This document shows positions 27,303 to 37,956 of a DNA stretch of 64,000 bases, piece after piece (positions within the stretch are counted from its first letter, which is position 1; each line of letters starts with the position of its first letter). Under the pieces are notes generated by a model. It was given only the letters and a program-made list of their open reading frames with translations, did no database searches and was not told the DNA's origin. The DNA is from Acanthornis magna (lineage: Eukaryota; Chordata; Aves; Passeriformes; Acanthizidae): the NCBI GenBank assembly GCA_036785705.1, contig JAWUZG010000135.1:4588001-4652000 (forward strand). Direction: 5' to 3'. The position numbers and the translations under genes were made by a program.

Positions 27303-27372
27303 ATAAAGGAAGTTGGACTGGATGACATCTAGAGGCTCCTTCCAACCAATATTTCTATCACTGTTTGATTAT
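27303..27372 (+). mobile_element. CR1 LINE 3'-terminal fragment
   Basis: The block ttggactggatgacatctag followed by ggctccttccaacca and a decayed octamer tail (tttctatca, ctgtttgatt) is the classic 3' end of avian CR1 in the sense direction. Only about 70 bp is present, as expected from 5' truncation during LINE retrotransposition. Confidence 0.8.
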
Positions 27373-28000
27373 TAAAGATACCACTATTAAGTACTTGCAA
27401 CCTTGCAATTGTCACCTTTGATAGAGAGAGAGTAACAGATGCTTATAGTTTAATTTTATTCTTTTAAGAAGGAAAGTTTTTTAGAAGAAAAATGAAGCCA
27501 AGACACAGCAATGTCAAATGCAGTAATGGCCCTACCCTTACCCAACTCTCAGTGAGCATGTAAAGGCCTTAGTGGAGTTTGCTAGTTAACTCATTTAAGT
27601 TGTGAAATTCTTTGTAATATAAGCAATATTGGTTTGTGGTTCCTATGAAGTTTAGTCTGAAAGGGAATATGCTGGAGACTGTACCTCATAAAGAGCTTGT
27701 ATCCCGTGTTACAGATGCTCATCTTAGGTGGGACAGAAGCGATTCTGAGAGTCAGAACAAGCAAGTTTTAGTTTTGGCCATTTTCCCTTCACCTTGGGGG
27801 CAGTGCAGTTCAAGTCATAAAGTGCTTTTGCTGAGACTGAGCTTTCCAGTTGCTTATCAGTATTCCAGCTGGAGTTCTTATTTTTTTTCCTGAATCCTTG
27901 GGTTCACTCCATTTTTTCATTTAACTCTGGTAATCAAAAAAGGAATGATCATCAAGCCACTTAAATTATATCCACACTCCTGTGTAGTTTATTGCGCTAA

Positions 28001-28078
28001 GTAACTCTTTGTTTGTTTGATTTGTTTTACAGGTAAGTAGCACTTAGAACTGGATAGTCAACAATTTATGGTAAGTAT
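28001..28078 (+). promoter_or_regulatory. Candidate recursive splice site with 38-nt recursive-splice exon
   Basis: A T-rich pyrimidine tract (28005-28030) ends in ACAG at 28029-28032 and is followed at once by GTAAGT (28033-28038), so an acceptor and a consensus donor are fused with no exon between them. A possible branch point, gcgctaa, lies at 27994-28000. A second consensus donor, GTAAGT, follows at 28071-28076. The 38 nt between the junctions (28033-28070) carry stop codons in all three frames: TAG at offset 12, TAA at offset 1 and TAG at offset 5. In vertebrates, recursive splicing of long introns uses this arrangement, with the downstream donor defining a transient exon. Whether a plus-strand gene spans this window is not known from the sequence. 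Confidence 0.45.
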
Positions 28079-28609
28079 ATTTTGTAATTAGCAAAACTAA
28101 AATTAAACTCCTGTTTTGTTCTTTAAAGGGAATAGACAAAGTAGGGGGTTAATCATACAATAGCATTTGTTTCAGATGCTAATCAGAATGTTTGAAGATG
28201 TCATTGGGTTTATATTTTTCTCCTTGAAGTGTTATTCATCTGTTAGAGGAAGAAATAAATACAAATACTCTTGGCAATATTTCAAGGAAGTTGAGCAAAC
28301 AATATTTACTTTAAACACAGTAAACAAATGAAGGTTTATTTTTTATTCTCAACTCCTTTCAGTTATAGTAATCTTGGAAGTTGTTTTAACTAAATTAAAA
28401 TCTCACACACAAATGCAGTGTGTAAACTTTAGTGTCCCTATAACTTTTTCTGCCACAGGATAACTAAGGCTCTAATGCTTATCCAGTCTTTGGCTTGATG
28501 AAAATACTATTAACACTGAGTTCTTATTTATGCAGTATAATGAACAGATCTTAGATCTTGCTTCCTAAAATATGCCTGTGTCAGTTCCCTTCCCCTTCAG
28601 CTGGGGAAA
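28079..28609. other. Non-coding, nothing recognised
   Basis: AT-rich sequence with no open frame of note and no repeat I can name, lying between the candidate splice site and a CR1 tail. Confidence 0.6.
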
Positions 28610-28662
28610 TAATCACAGAATAGTTGCAAGGGACCTCTGGAGACCATGTAGTCCAAGCCAAT
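28610..28662 (-). mobile_element. CR1 LINE 3'-terminal fragment
   Basis: The run aatcacagaatagttgcaag followed by ggacctctggagaccatgta and gtccaagcc is the reverse complement of the CR1 3' end. Only about 50 bp can be matched before similarity is lost. Confidence 0.7.
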
Positions 28663-31600
28663 AGTAGTGAAGAGACCCTAATAGTAGCAATAGTGTGAAA
28701 AGATATCCTCAGCCACTCTTGGGGCTCTGACAAGGCTTGCCATCCTCTGTGGGTGCACAGGTGTTATAAAATAAATCCAGTTTTTCTGGTGTACATCACT
28801 GCTGTCATTATTTTAAAGTCTTACTATGGTACTCAGTTGCTGCCCAAGCAAACTTTAAAATTCAAATGTTCATTTTTAGCTTTTTAACTTCCCAGCCTCT
28901 CCAGAAGCAGTTGTTATACTGTTAATATACTGTGAAAGGTGTTACAGCTTTGCACTGCAGTGTTGGGAATTAATAAGTGTACATGGCACATTTTTTCTTG
29001 TGGTAAGACTGATAGGCTCTCCGCACTTGACACTGATGCTGTTTGAGCACTTGATCCTCTTAGAAAGTGACTGTGTTTTCCTCCCTGTAGTTTTAACTTT
29101 GTAGAAGTTTTTTATTTTGTTGTCACTCAACTCCATAGAATTCTTACTTGATGGGGGGTTTTTTGTTTGGTTTGTTTTGTTTTTTTAATAAGATTTTTTC
29201 CTTTCTTCTCTTCACAGGTGGATTTTTTTTTTCTTGGGGACATTTTTATTTTGAATTCATATTGTTCTCTTTAACTGATCACACAACTCACTCATCCTTA
29301 GTCACAGAGGATTTTTCTTTCAACTTCGCCGTGCATTAATGACACCAGTAAGTTTATGACCTAGTCTATGTTTGTTTTAAATTTTAGTAATTCAGTTGTG
29401 TTTTTTATAACAGTGCCCTAATTATCTGATCTTCTTTGACTAAGCTTTTCTCATTTTCCCATGACATCTTCTCCAGAGGTTTACTTGTGCTGCCTGCTTT
29501 CTGTCATCTTTTGTAAACTGTTCTGCCACAGGATTATTGCTCTACATCAGCTAACACTTTTTTCTCTGAGATTTTTTTTAAAAAATGCATATTTTTGTAT
29601 GCACATGCAAAAGTGAGGTAGATGTGAAGTCACATTTAAACACGGGCTGACAGAGCAATAAAATATGTCCACTAAAACTGTCTAGAGCCACGTCTGCATA
29701 TGGAGTTGCATCTTCTTTGCAGAGGCCAACTCTGAATTTCTTCTGCCCTTTGAGACACCATTATCACCTTGCATCAGTGTTCTATCTCCTGCCTGCTAAG
29801 TTGGTTACATTGTTGTTTTTCCAAAAATTTAATTTTTTGAAGGTGGGTTACAGGGCTGGTTTAGACAAATAGGAAGGAAGAATGGATGCTTTTCATTTGT
29901 CCTGTCTCTCAGAAGTGAGGAGGGGAGTCTTACAGTTCTTCCTGGCAGACTCAGCTCATGGTTCCCCTTTAGGAAAGGATTTCAAGAGGTGATTTCCTAC
30001 TCTAGAGCCACATGTTGGGCCTGGAGTTAAGAAAATCTAAAAGGATCTGCTGACTAGGATTTGGCTATCCCAGTTCAAGCCACTAGCAGTTTTTTTGCAG
30101 AAAAAGTTACCTCTGAACAGCAGAGGTAACAAAAATCTCCCTAGTCCTCCTGCTAATTCACTATTTCTCTTGTGGAGTCTTTTAATGTACTTTTTACATA
30201 ACTTTCAATATGTTCTCCTAAGATTGTATGTATGTCTTGCATATCTTTCACCTTTTATCCAGAAATATCCAGAAATACTTCACCTTTCACTCCAGAAATG
30301 GAGTATATCATATATGCTTCTCATACTGCAAAAACAGTAAGTCTTTTGGTTAAAGTGAGAACTGAAATGTTATCACAAGACACTCTGAAAAAATATGAGG
30401 CATCTCTTTAAAATAATATCCCTTATTCTTGAAGTGTCAAATAATTTTTTGTGCAATGTTTCCAGAGACTGGTTATTTAGACTGAGATAAAATTAATGAA
30501 AATTAAAATTTTCTCATATGTGAGAAATTTCTTGCATCTTCAGCTGTGTTTTATTGTGGCAAATGGTCTCAAAGGCAATGCCTTACATGCATGAAACTTT
30601 CTAGAAAAGTGACTAGTGAGTACACCTATGAGATTTATGACAATACTTCTAGAGGTCGTTTTTCTTATTTGCTTTTACCTGGGATTTGCTATGCTGAAGC
30701 ACTTGAAAATAAGCTATTTCTTCAAAGAAACTGATGAAGATTTGTGCTCTAAAGATGGGGGTTTTCACCTCCTGTTCTGGATGAGCCTGTTTATTAAAAA
30801 CAGCCTTAACAGAAAGATCATCTTCTGGTAATCTGTTGACTGTGGTTTGGTTTGGGCACTGTTGAGCATCTTCCCCGGATGGGCTTTCTGACAGTATTGG
30901 AAAGGGAAGTCTGTTCTCATTTCCACTGGCAGCAAGCTGCAGCCGTGATCATTTAGTTTCACCATAAAATTTCAGGCACTGTTTCTTTGTTGTTTTTCCT
31001 TTGGTACCTCTTTTGCTCTTGTACTCTTAATTTTGAAGCAACACAAAATTCTGGTCAGAAAATAGGCTTTACATTTTCCTAAGAGTCATCAGCATTGCAA
31101 AAAGATTTGTAATACAGCAATCATCAGCTGAAATGGTGGTACTCTTCCCTTTGTCTCAGCAATTGTACAATACTTCCCTTTTATAGGCAGTCAAGATTAG
31201 CTCTCCTATTGGCTTTAGATGGTAGGGATTTACTCTCATATAGCACCAAAATCATAAGCAATAGAGATAATTACACTGGAACCAATGCATCTAAGTAAAG
31301 CAGTTAGATTATGTATTTATTAAAATAATAATAAAATACCAGTTCATCTCTGTTTGACTCCATCTTAACCTGCACCTGTCATATTCACCATTTTATAACT
31401 CTTTCATTACTGTGTTTCTCTCAGTGAAGGAAAGAATAAGAACTGTGCATGACTGAGAGATGCATCTGAGACTTTCAGTTCTCAATGAGTTACCCTGCTA
31501 CATTTCCATCTTATGGTGCTTCTAAATGTTTTATGCTAGCTGCCTTATTGGAATATGGAAGATGAAAATTTAGGTGCTGTCTTGATAATGTGAAAGGTAT

Positions 31601-34034
31601 GCTCCCACTTTCACTAGGCTTTCTAAAAGCTTTGGAAAAGGAATGATAGCAAAAGGGATATTTTATATAGCAAAAAGACATGGCACTAATTTCTTCCATC
31701 CAAAACTGTAAAATCTTTGTTTTGTGTCAGAGGATAACTACCTGAGTGTTTGACTTGCCAAAAAAGTTGAAGGGATTGATGGAAGATTTTATGGTTCAGT
31801 AGTTGTTGAAATGTAACAGGTAACTGATGCTGTTTTGGTTGTTTCCTACTATTTCTTTAACATCCTTTAAAACAAACCCTCTTTTTAACTTTTCTAAAGA
31901 TTAAAACTTGCATCAAGCAATAAATTTGTTGATTGGTTTCCTGAGAGTGGAAGGGTCTCAATCTGATATTGTTTAAATTTCCCAGTTTCCAGGGTGAAGG
32001 AGCATTTATAGAACAGCACAAGAGGCAATTTCACTGCTTTGCTTTGTCACTGTGCCTCAGGAGGAAGATCTGAGGGACCACATCTGGATTTACGAGAGGA
32101 TGTCCCTCTTTTTGTGCTTTTCATCCCTTTTCCTGTCTGCAGGCCCTTTCCACAGTGTTGCAAATTAACACTAACTTCTGGGGGGGCTTTGAAGATGTTG
32201 GGTGCTCGCCTACAGTCTGGGCTGACACTGCCAAGATAATGTCCCTGAGCAATCAGGTGCTGCTAAATTGTGATGATCAGAATGGTTTGTTGGGACAAAT
32301 TCATAGTCGTGGCTTATGGAGGAATTTCTGTTCCCTGTTACAATTTTTTTCTGAGCTTTTATTATTTTCTATGTAATGCTTTCACAACAACAGCCATTTT
32401 ATTAACTTGACTTTGAAGCTGAAAAGCTACAAACTAGAGGCAGCTTAAGTGATGTTTATGCCCCACTTAGAGCAAGGGGGTTACCTGGGCCCTGGCACTG
32501 CTACTGTGTGGGTCCTCTCCTCTACATCCAGACCATTCTGAATGTGGGCAAGAGCAGGATCTCATCCTTCAGCTAAGCAGCACAATCTGGTTGTGAGCAG
32601 GGATGCTGATGCCCCTGGTATGCTGGCCATGCCTGGGATCCCATGCCCTGTAATTCAGTGAGTGACTAATAGGGAAATCTGGCATATTTTTTTGACAGTA
32701 AAAATCACAGGATCTTGTAGAGGCAAACAAGGCAGTTTCAGTGGAGCTGTGCCTGCTGAGATATTAAGCTGTGATAAAACACAGTCTGAAAATAATTTAG
32801 CTCTTTTTGGAAGGAAACAATTCAGAGTATATATGCTTAAAGTCCTTGCGGGTTTAGTCATTGTCTAATGTAACTACAACAAAAATTCAAATCCTATTCC
32901 TATGATGAGCTTCCATGTAGTTATCACTGAGACATGGTCATTTGTCAAAACTGAATGGATCACAAAAAATGAGTGTCTCAACAACTGCATCTATATTCAT
33001 GTTTTAATTCAGATCAGGGATGCTCCTCTGAAGTGAATTTCCTAGTTGGTCCCCTTTGATTGGTCTTGGTTGAACAGCAGTACACGAAGAATGTGAAGTT
33101 GATGTTTTTTTTTTTAATGAGACTAAACTAGAGGATGTGCTCAGGGAGTCTTGAATGCACACCAGGTACGTGTGAGCTTCAGGACAAGGCATCAAAGCAG
33201 AGCTAGTCTGAAGTTTGAACAGAGAAACAGCAAAATCTGAAATACATAGAGTAGGGATGACAGATCCTCAGCAGTGTATTTTGGTATATAGATCAGTTCC
33301 TATTTGCCTGTAATAGTGCTTAGTACTGGTAAAATACCACAGAAATATGTGTTATTCTGCACGTTGGAAAGTGAGTCTTAGTATGTGAGGAATGTCAAAG
33401 CTGAGAATTTGGAATGGATGTTTCTGCCCAGTTTTAAAATGTATTTATGCATATTTAGCATTTCTGCTACTGAAAAACTAATTCTTGATTGTATCCAAAA
33501 AGAGGACCCTTGCTTTAGTGTTAGAGATGCAAGAACCTCTTCCTTCAGTTGCAGGGTGAGTGCAGAGTGCTGTGCCTTTTCCACATACTCTGAAGAATGA
33601 GTCCAAAGAAAAATGACTCTTTGGGGTCAATGGCAAATAAACCTTCCCTCCTTTTCTTACAGGTGGTCCTTAATCCCCAGAAAAATCAGAGCAGCTAGTT
33701 GTGTTGGGGCATTGTTGCTGTGTCTTAGTCTTATGCATACTTTGGAGAATGAAGGTTGCTGTGAGTTTTAGCAAAATTCTGTTCCAGGCACTGTGCAAAG
33801 CTTCAGTGCCTCTCCATGTCCCAGGTGAGCATGTCTGAGTAACAACACAATGATCCAGCTCATGAAGCTGCAGAATGAAGTCTTGTGTTACTGAAGGCTG
33901 CAGCAAGAGGTCATGAAGTGGCTGGTGTGACTAAACCAGTGTGGCAGTGTTAGGGAGGCTGCTGCTGAATGAGAGAGAAAAACTGACTGGAAAAGACAAG
34001 AGTCAAGGAGCAGAGATGAGCGCCCTGTAAAAAA
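28663..34034. other. Non-coding AT-rich DNA, no gene recognised
   Basis: No recognisable protein domain or RNA gene. Two strong acceptor-like sites occur on the plus strand: a pyrimidine tract ending CACAG at 29214-29218, and another ending TACAG at 33658-33662, the latter followed by a CAG/GTGAGC donor at 33822-33830. The segments they would bound have stops in the frames I read, so no coding exon is claimed. A 10-bp duplication, atccagaaat, occurs at 30258-30277. Confidence 0.55.
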
Positions 34035-34040
34035 CATTCA
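34035..34040. repeat. Target-site duplication, left copy (CATTCA)
   Basis: The hexamer cattca directly abuts the outer end of the left LTR and is repeated exactly at 38324-38329. Six-base duplications are what alpharetroviral integrases make. The identical copies show that both LTRs belong to one insertion and have not recombined with another provirus. Confidence 0.93.
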
Positions 34041-34149
34041 TGTTGCCTTTCTTAGGCGTGGTGACCTGGTTCGGAAACGGCACGGCGGCACCCCCCGGCC
34101 ACTCGGGCCATCAGCTCACAGACACCACTGTGGTGGATGGCAAATGGCG

Positions 34150-34155
34150 TTTATT
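34150..34155 (-). promoter_or_regulatory. LTR polyadenylation signal AATAAA (3' LTR)
   Basis: The minus strand reads AATAAA, followed by cgccatttg and a ccaccac/gtggtg inverted pair that could mark R/U5. This copy would terminate the proviral transcript. Confidence 0.7.
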
Positions 34156-34171
34156 GGTGATTAGCACCGCA

Positions 34172-34178
34172 TTATATA
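34172..34178 (-). promoter_or_regulatory. LTR TATA box (3' LTR only)
   Basis: TATATAA on the minus strand. The same position in the 5' LTR reads ttacattat because of substitutions at 38191 and 38194, so the cleaner core promoter is now in the 3' LTR, from which transcription would run out of the provirus toward lower coordinates. Confidence 0.6.
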
Positions 34179-34305
34179 ACTTTGGTTTACAACGTCACAT
34201 CCGTCTGCTTACATCATAAACTAAACACTATTGGCTATCTGGGGAGGGGTCCTATCTTTCCGTACAGCACGATATCTTCCGACCGCCAGACCCTACCTAC
34301 CCACA

Positions 34306-34319
34306 TTTCCCCCCTCCCC
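34306..34319 (-). promoter_or_regulatory. Polypurine tract
   Basis: On the minus strand GGGGAGGGGGGAAA directly precedes the TG of the 3' LTR. This is the plus-strand DNA primer site expected at this place in a retrovirus. Confidence 0.92.
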
Positions 34320-34397
34320 ATGCTAATCTAAGAGGACTAACAAACGTATAAAAAGGTATTAAGGAGGTAGAACAGAAGGCACTTTGAATAAGTGGTA

Positions 34398-34495
34398 ACT
34401 AGGGGGGTAAGGGGATGGGATATAGCTTGGGGTAACTAGGGATGACTGGGGATAATACTGCATAAGGAATTGGGGATAACTAGGGATAACACTAC
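34398..34495 (-). repeat. Imperfect repeat in the env 3' untranslated region
   Basis: The plus strand repeats a motif of the form ggggataactagggataac several times with variation (near 34398-34420, 34429-34458 and 34470-34492). On the minus strand this is a pyrimidine-rich series of (T/C)ATCCC(T/C)AGTTA(T/C)CCC units between the env stop and the polypurine tract. It has no coding capacity that I can see. Confidence 0.7.
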
Positions 34496-36423
34496 AAAGG
34501 TACATTCTTAGCACAATTGTTTTCTACGAACAGAATGTTAACTTTGTCCAGCCGGCTCTTGACAAATGACACGAGCCTGTTTAATATGCACGGCCCGAAG
34601 ACCAAAGCCAGTATGATCATTGCGATCGGCCCTATCAAAGTAGATATCAGGGTGGTTAGCCATGGCGAATGGTTGAACCAGGATTCGAACCAATTTGGCT
34701 GTGCCTCTCGTTCCCTTTTTCGCTTTTCCAATCCCTCTCGCAATTTGGCCATTGTCATCCTTGCTACGCCGGTGTGGTCTGCATATACACAACACTCTTC
34801 ATTAAGTGCAACGCACATACCCCCTTGCTGTGAGAACACCAGGTCTAAAGCTCTTTGGTTTTGTAGCACCACTTCAGATAATGATCTAATGGACTGTTCC
34901 AGTGCAGTTATTGACTGCTCAATTCTAGCCAGGTCTTCATCTACTGCCACTCTCAAGGCACTAAATTCTTTACTCTGTTGCACCAGGGATGCTACGCCGG
35001 TACCGACTCCCGCGCCTCCTAGAAGCATCAGGGTGGCTACTGTCAATGCTGTAAAAGGTTCTCGTTTCGACAGATGATGTTCTGGGGTAACCTGTGCGTC
35101 ATAAACAAAGTCTTCAGGATGGTAAAATATTTTAGGAATGATGGATACCTGAACACAATATTCTGAGGACTCACTAAATATTTCTAACGACAAACAAGGT
35201 GTAACTCCAATAGTAGAACAAACCCACTTGGCATTTTCGGCCGGTACTAACCACTTTGCGGAGGGTTTGTATTGTGACTTGTTAGTACACAGATGTTTCT
35301 TATGCTCTGGGACTTTGCCTATGCACACGCCACTGTCCATCACCTGTGTCAAGGTGATGCCTTGCTTTTCTTTGTCCCAGTTGCACTGGGCCGGGTTTGT
35401 GTCATTTGCTTGTATAGGTGTGTCACTTACTCCCACTGCCTCATAAAACGGGGGAGTTATTCCGTAGCACAGCCAGCAATGCTCCGTAAGATTTGGATTA
35501 GTTTTGTTCAATATCTGATAGCTGGCTTGCATCATTTTCCAAAATGAATTTCGATAAGGGGCATTGGTGGTGTGTGTTACTGCGGGCGTAGTGGGATAGG
35601 TATTTGTCGAAGTTTTCTGGTTGTTGGTCTCTGTGGTTGCGTAGTCATGACCAGGAGTAGTTCAGACTACTTTATTAACAAATGGTTGGCTGGGAGTTGC
35701 TGGCGGTGGATCATTTGGGACAACCTCCTTTTTTATGAGGATTAAGCCACCTTTGTCTGTCCCTGGTTCCGTGTACCTTATTCCCCAAATCTTTCCAAGT
35801 AACCAACTGTGTTCGTGGGGCTCGGTAACATTTAAAGAGAGGTATCGGCAATTTCCGCGTCCCCGCCATCCTTGTGGTGATGTGCAGCCGCGTGGGCCCC
35901 ACTGGACTTTTAAATATCTGTCCCTGCCGGCACCAGGTATCCAATCAGGGGCTATGGTCTCACAGCCCTAGTGGCTGCAATAATATTGATTAGGGTAGTT
36001 GTAATACCCTTTCTCAGGATTAGAGCTGGGACACATATAAAAGCCCAGAAACTCCCAACAACGCTGTCTTGGGACAAGCTGACATAGGGAGGCATTAAAA
36101 CTCGGCGCACCTGATGTTATTTGGGTTGCAATAACCTTTTGGTCCCCAAATCGAAGGAGGGACCATTTGAATGGCTGGTGGTAATGACTATGTGATTCTA
36201 CTTGCCCCATAGTAACAAACCTGAACACTAAAAGCACGCAAAGGCATCGTGGTCTTTTTTCTCGGTGGCTTTTCCGCTGTCGGTCAGGTTCTGTCGATGC
36301 GGAGCTCTCAGGCGTGGACGGGATGTTTGGCGGCTTGTCGTCTCTGCTTACCATCGGGGCGTATGAGTTACGGGGGTGTCCGATGAACTGGTCTTGTGAA
36401 CAAAAACTCACAGTTTTCATTAG
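34492..36423 (-). pseudogene. env: Gammaretrovirus-type env, two internal nonsense codons
   Basis: Envelope glycoprotein, which in exogenous relatives binds a receptor and fuses membranes. Possible starts are ATG at 36420 or 36354, followed by a basic leader and a hydrophobic signal segment (LCVLLVF, about 36243-36223). The surface subunit is interrupted by TAG at 35970-35968 and TGA at 35664-35662. The uninterrupted 347-codon part starts at 35535. It holds CWLC (residues 20-23), N-glycosylation sites at 15, 44 and 85, a weak basic cleavage-like LSKR (155-158), a glycine/alanine-rich fusion-peptide-like stretch (about 160-186), an immunosuppressive-type segment starting LQNQ (from 224), CX6CC (241-249), a membrane anchor (about 291-318) and a short tail. 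CWLC plus CX6CC is the gammaretroviral covalently linked type. As it stands no full Env can be made. The reading frame is the same as that of gag. Confidence 0.92.
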
Positions 36424-36440
36424 TTTTATTGTGGACCATG
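36400..36440 (-). other. gag-env deletion junction (pol absent)
   Basis: Upstream the frame reads capsid-like sequence ending near WSTIK. Downstream it reads an Env leader beginning LMKTVSF. Everything normally between them (end of gag, protease, pol, start of env) is missing, roughly 4 kb or more by comparison with complete retroviruses. The exact break cannot be fixed without a full-length relative. Confidence 0.7.
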
Positions 36441-37956
36441 GTGACGGTTTAGCAATTATTCTAGAAGCTGTGCGAATAGCTTCTCTGGCAGCACGGGTAG
36501 TTGCTATAACTTTATGAGCTCGCAGGCCCTGGGCTTGAGCCTGGGGAGTGATCATTGTGGGGTCTGTACCCATTAACCGCTGCAGGCTGGAGCCATGCAG
36601 TGGGTGGTCCGCCCCAGTTACTTGGGCTAGTTGTCTTGTACAATTGTCTTCTCATTCTTGCTTAAAAACAATCATCCCTGCTCCGTCCAAGATTAATCTA
36701 CAAGTTTGTTTTATATCGAACGGAAGCATGTCATCCCCCCCAAAGATACCGTCTATAAGGGTGGAGACCATAGCAGAATTGAGCCCTTTGTCTGCAATTG
36801 CTTTAACAATCGCTTGTACATCCTTAGGGTTAACTGGTGAATGGACCCTCTGTCCCCCTTCTGTCACTCGGACCGGGAACGCCAGTGCGGCCGACGGGGC
36901 CCAGTCGGCACACGCAATCTTTATTTTCCTCCAATCCGTAAGAGGGATTTGACTCTCTAACGGCCTCTCCTTATTCTGGCTTTTAATTCTGTTTGCTCCC
37001 GTATCCTCCCACTCTAAGTCCGAATCAGTTGCGAGCCACTCGCTCCAGCTTGTGTCTGATTCGGAGCCGGAAGTCGACTGACCAGCCACTTCTGGGTTCC
37101 AGCGCCTTTTGGTAGGGCTCCGGCCCCGCCCACTTCCCTTGCGGGCGGGCCGTTCCCTCCCTCTTGCCTCGCCCCGCCTTCTAGTCGGCGAGGTGTTTGC
37201 CTTATAGGGGCATTGTTTAAAATAGGCGCTCTGGTCAACTCTCCGCCCCTCGCGCACGCTCCTCTCTCTCTTTCGGTCACTCCCACCATCCTTATCGCAT
37301 TCCTTATCACTTTCCTCCTCCACTCCTTTACACATGCATGTTAGGTTAATCGCTGCCTCCCTGTTCCCGCCGGGCGCATCTTCATCCCGCCCACTTTCTT
37401 TGTTCTCGGCACCATGCTGAGGCGCATAGGGCGGTGGTCTGGCCCAGGCTTCCTCAGACCCCACTCTCCCCGCAGCACTCCTGGCCTCCTCGGCTGACTC
37501 GTCCGAAAAAGATTTTGCCTGCTTTGACTCCTCTGCAAGCGAGCCTGGATCTGGGGATTGGGGGGGTGCAGTACCTCCTCGCAAATCCCCAGGTTCAGCC
37601 GAATCGCCATCGCCTGGGGGGTACAGTGTCTGCGTAGCCACCCCAACTCCCAATTTCGGGATGGCTAGTAAACAGTTCTTTGCCGCCTTCCAGGTCTCCT
37701 GCTCTTGGATAGCCTTTTGCAGGGCCTGTACGACTTTACCCCAGGACTTAAGGTGTTTTCCACTACCTGAGGACATTGTTTCCTCAGCTAAAGCCTTAGT
37801 ACATTTATCCCACACCTCAGGGTGGAGAATATCTACCGGTTGGTCTATGACCCTGATCTGCAAAAGCCTCGCAACAGCGAGAGTAAAATCTTTGGGCTTA
37901 CAATCAATACCCCACTGTTCATGTAACTGGTATACGACCTTCACAAGGGCTTCCAT
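36424..37956 (-). pseudogene. gag: Alpharetrovirus-like gag, truncated in capsid
   Basis: Structural polyprotein for particle assembly. The likely start is the ATG at 37956 (MEALVKVV), because an alpharetroviral-type matrix begins there. The frame is open upstream to another ATG at 38022, only 16 bases from the primer site. Numbered from 38022, matrix-like sequence covers about residues 23-125, a PPPY late-budding motif sits at 196-199 (37437-37426), an arginine-rich basic block at about 250-308, and N-terminal capsid from about 360. A TGA at 36654-36652 interrupts capsid. The same frame then stays open, with gag-like sequence to about 36424 (WSTIK). Major homology region, nucleocapsid zinc knuckles and protease are missing. 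The segment then runs in frame into env. A short 5' matrix-capsid product could be encoded, but no complete Gag. Confidence 0.88.

Larger units (their letters stand above)
34041..34305 (-). repeat. 3' LTR (265 bp)
   Basis: It begins TG and ends CA on either strand and matches 38059-38323 over its full 265 bp with six substitutions and no gaps (differences at 34072, 34096, 34148, 34173, 34176 and 34262). Read on the minus strand, a TATATAA box (34172-34178) is followed within about 20 bp by AATAAA (34150-34155) and then by an R/U5-like stretch. A polyadenylation signal inside U3, upstream of a short R, is the alpharetroviral arrangement. Confidence 0.96.

Noticed and set aside
29219..29347. 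Possible exon between a CACAG acceptor and a CCA/GTAAGT donor
   Set aside because: The interior is a T-rich low-complexity stretch with a weak protein-like frame (mostly F and L) and no recognisable product.
34481..34491. tagggataac, resembling the start of the I-SceI homing endonuclease site
   Set aside because: Only the first ten or so bases agree and the rest differ; it is one unit of the local repeat.
34517..35077. 186-codon open frame on the plus strand
   Set aside because: It is antisense to the env transmembrane part, where the minus frame carries all the family motifs; it has no domain of its own.
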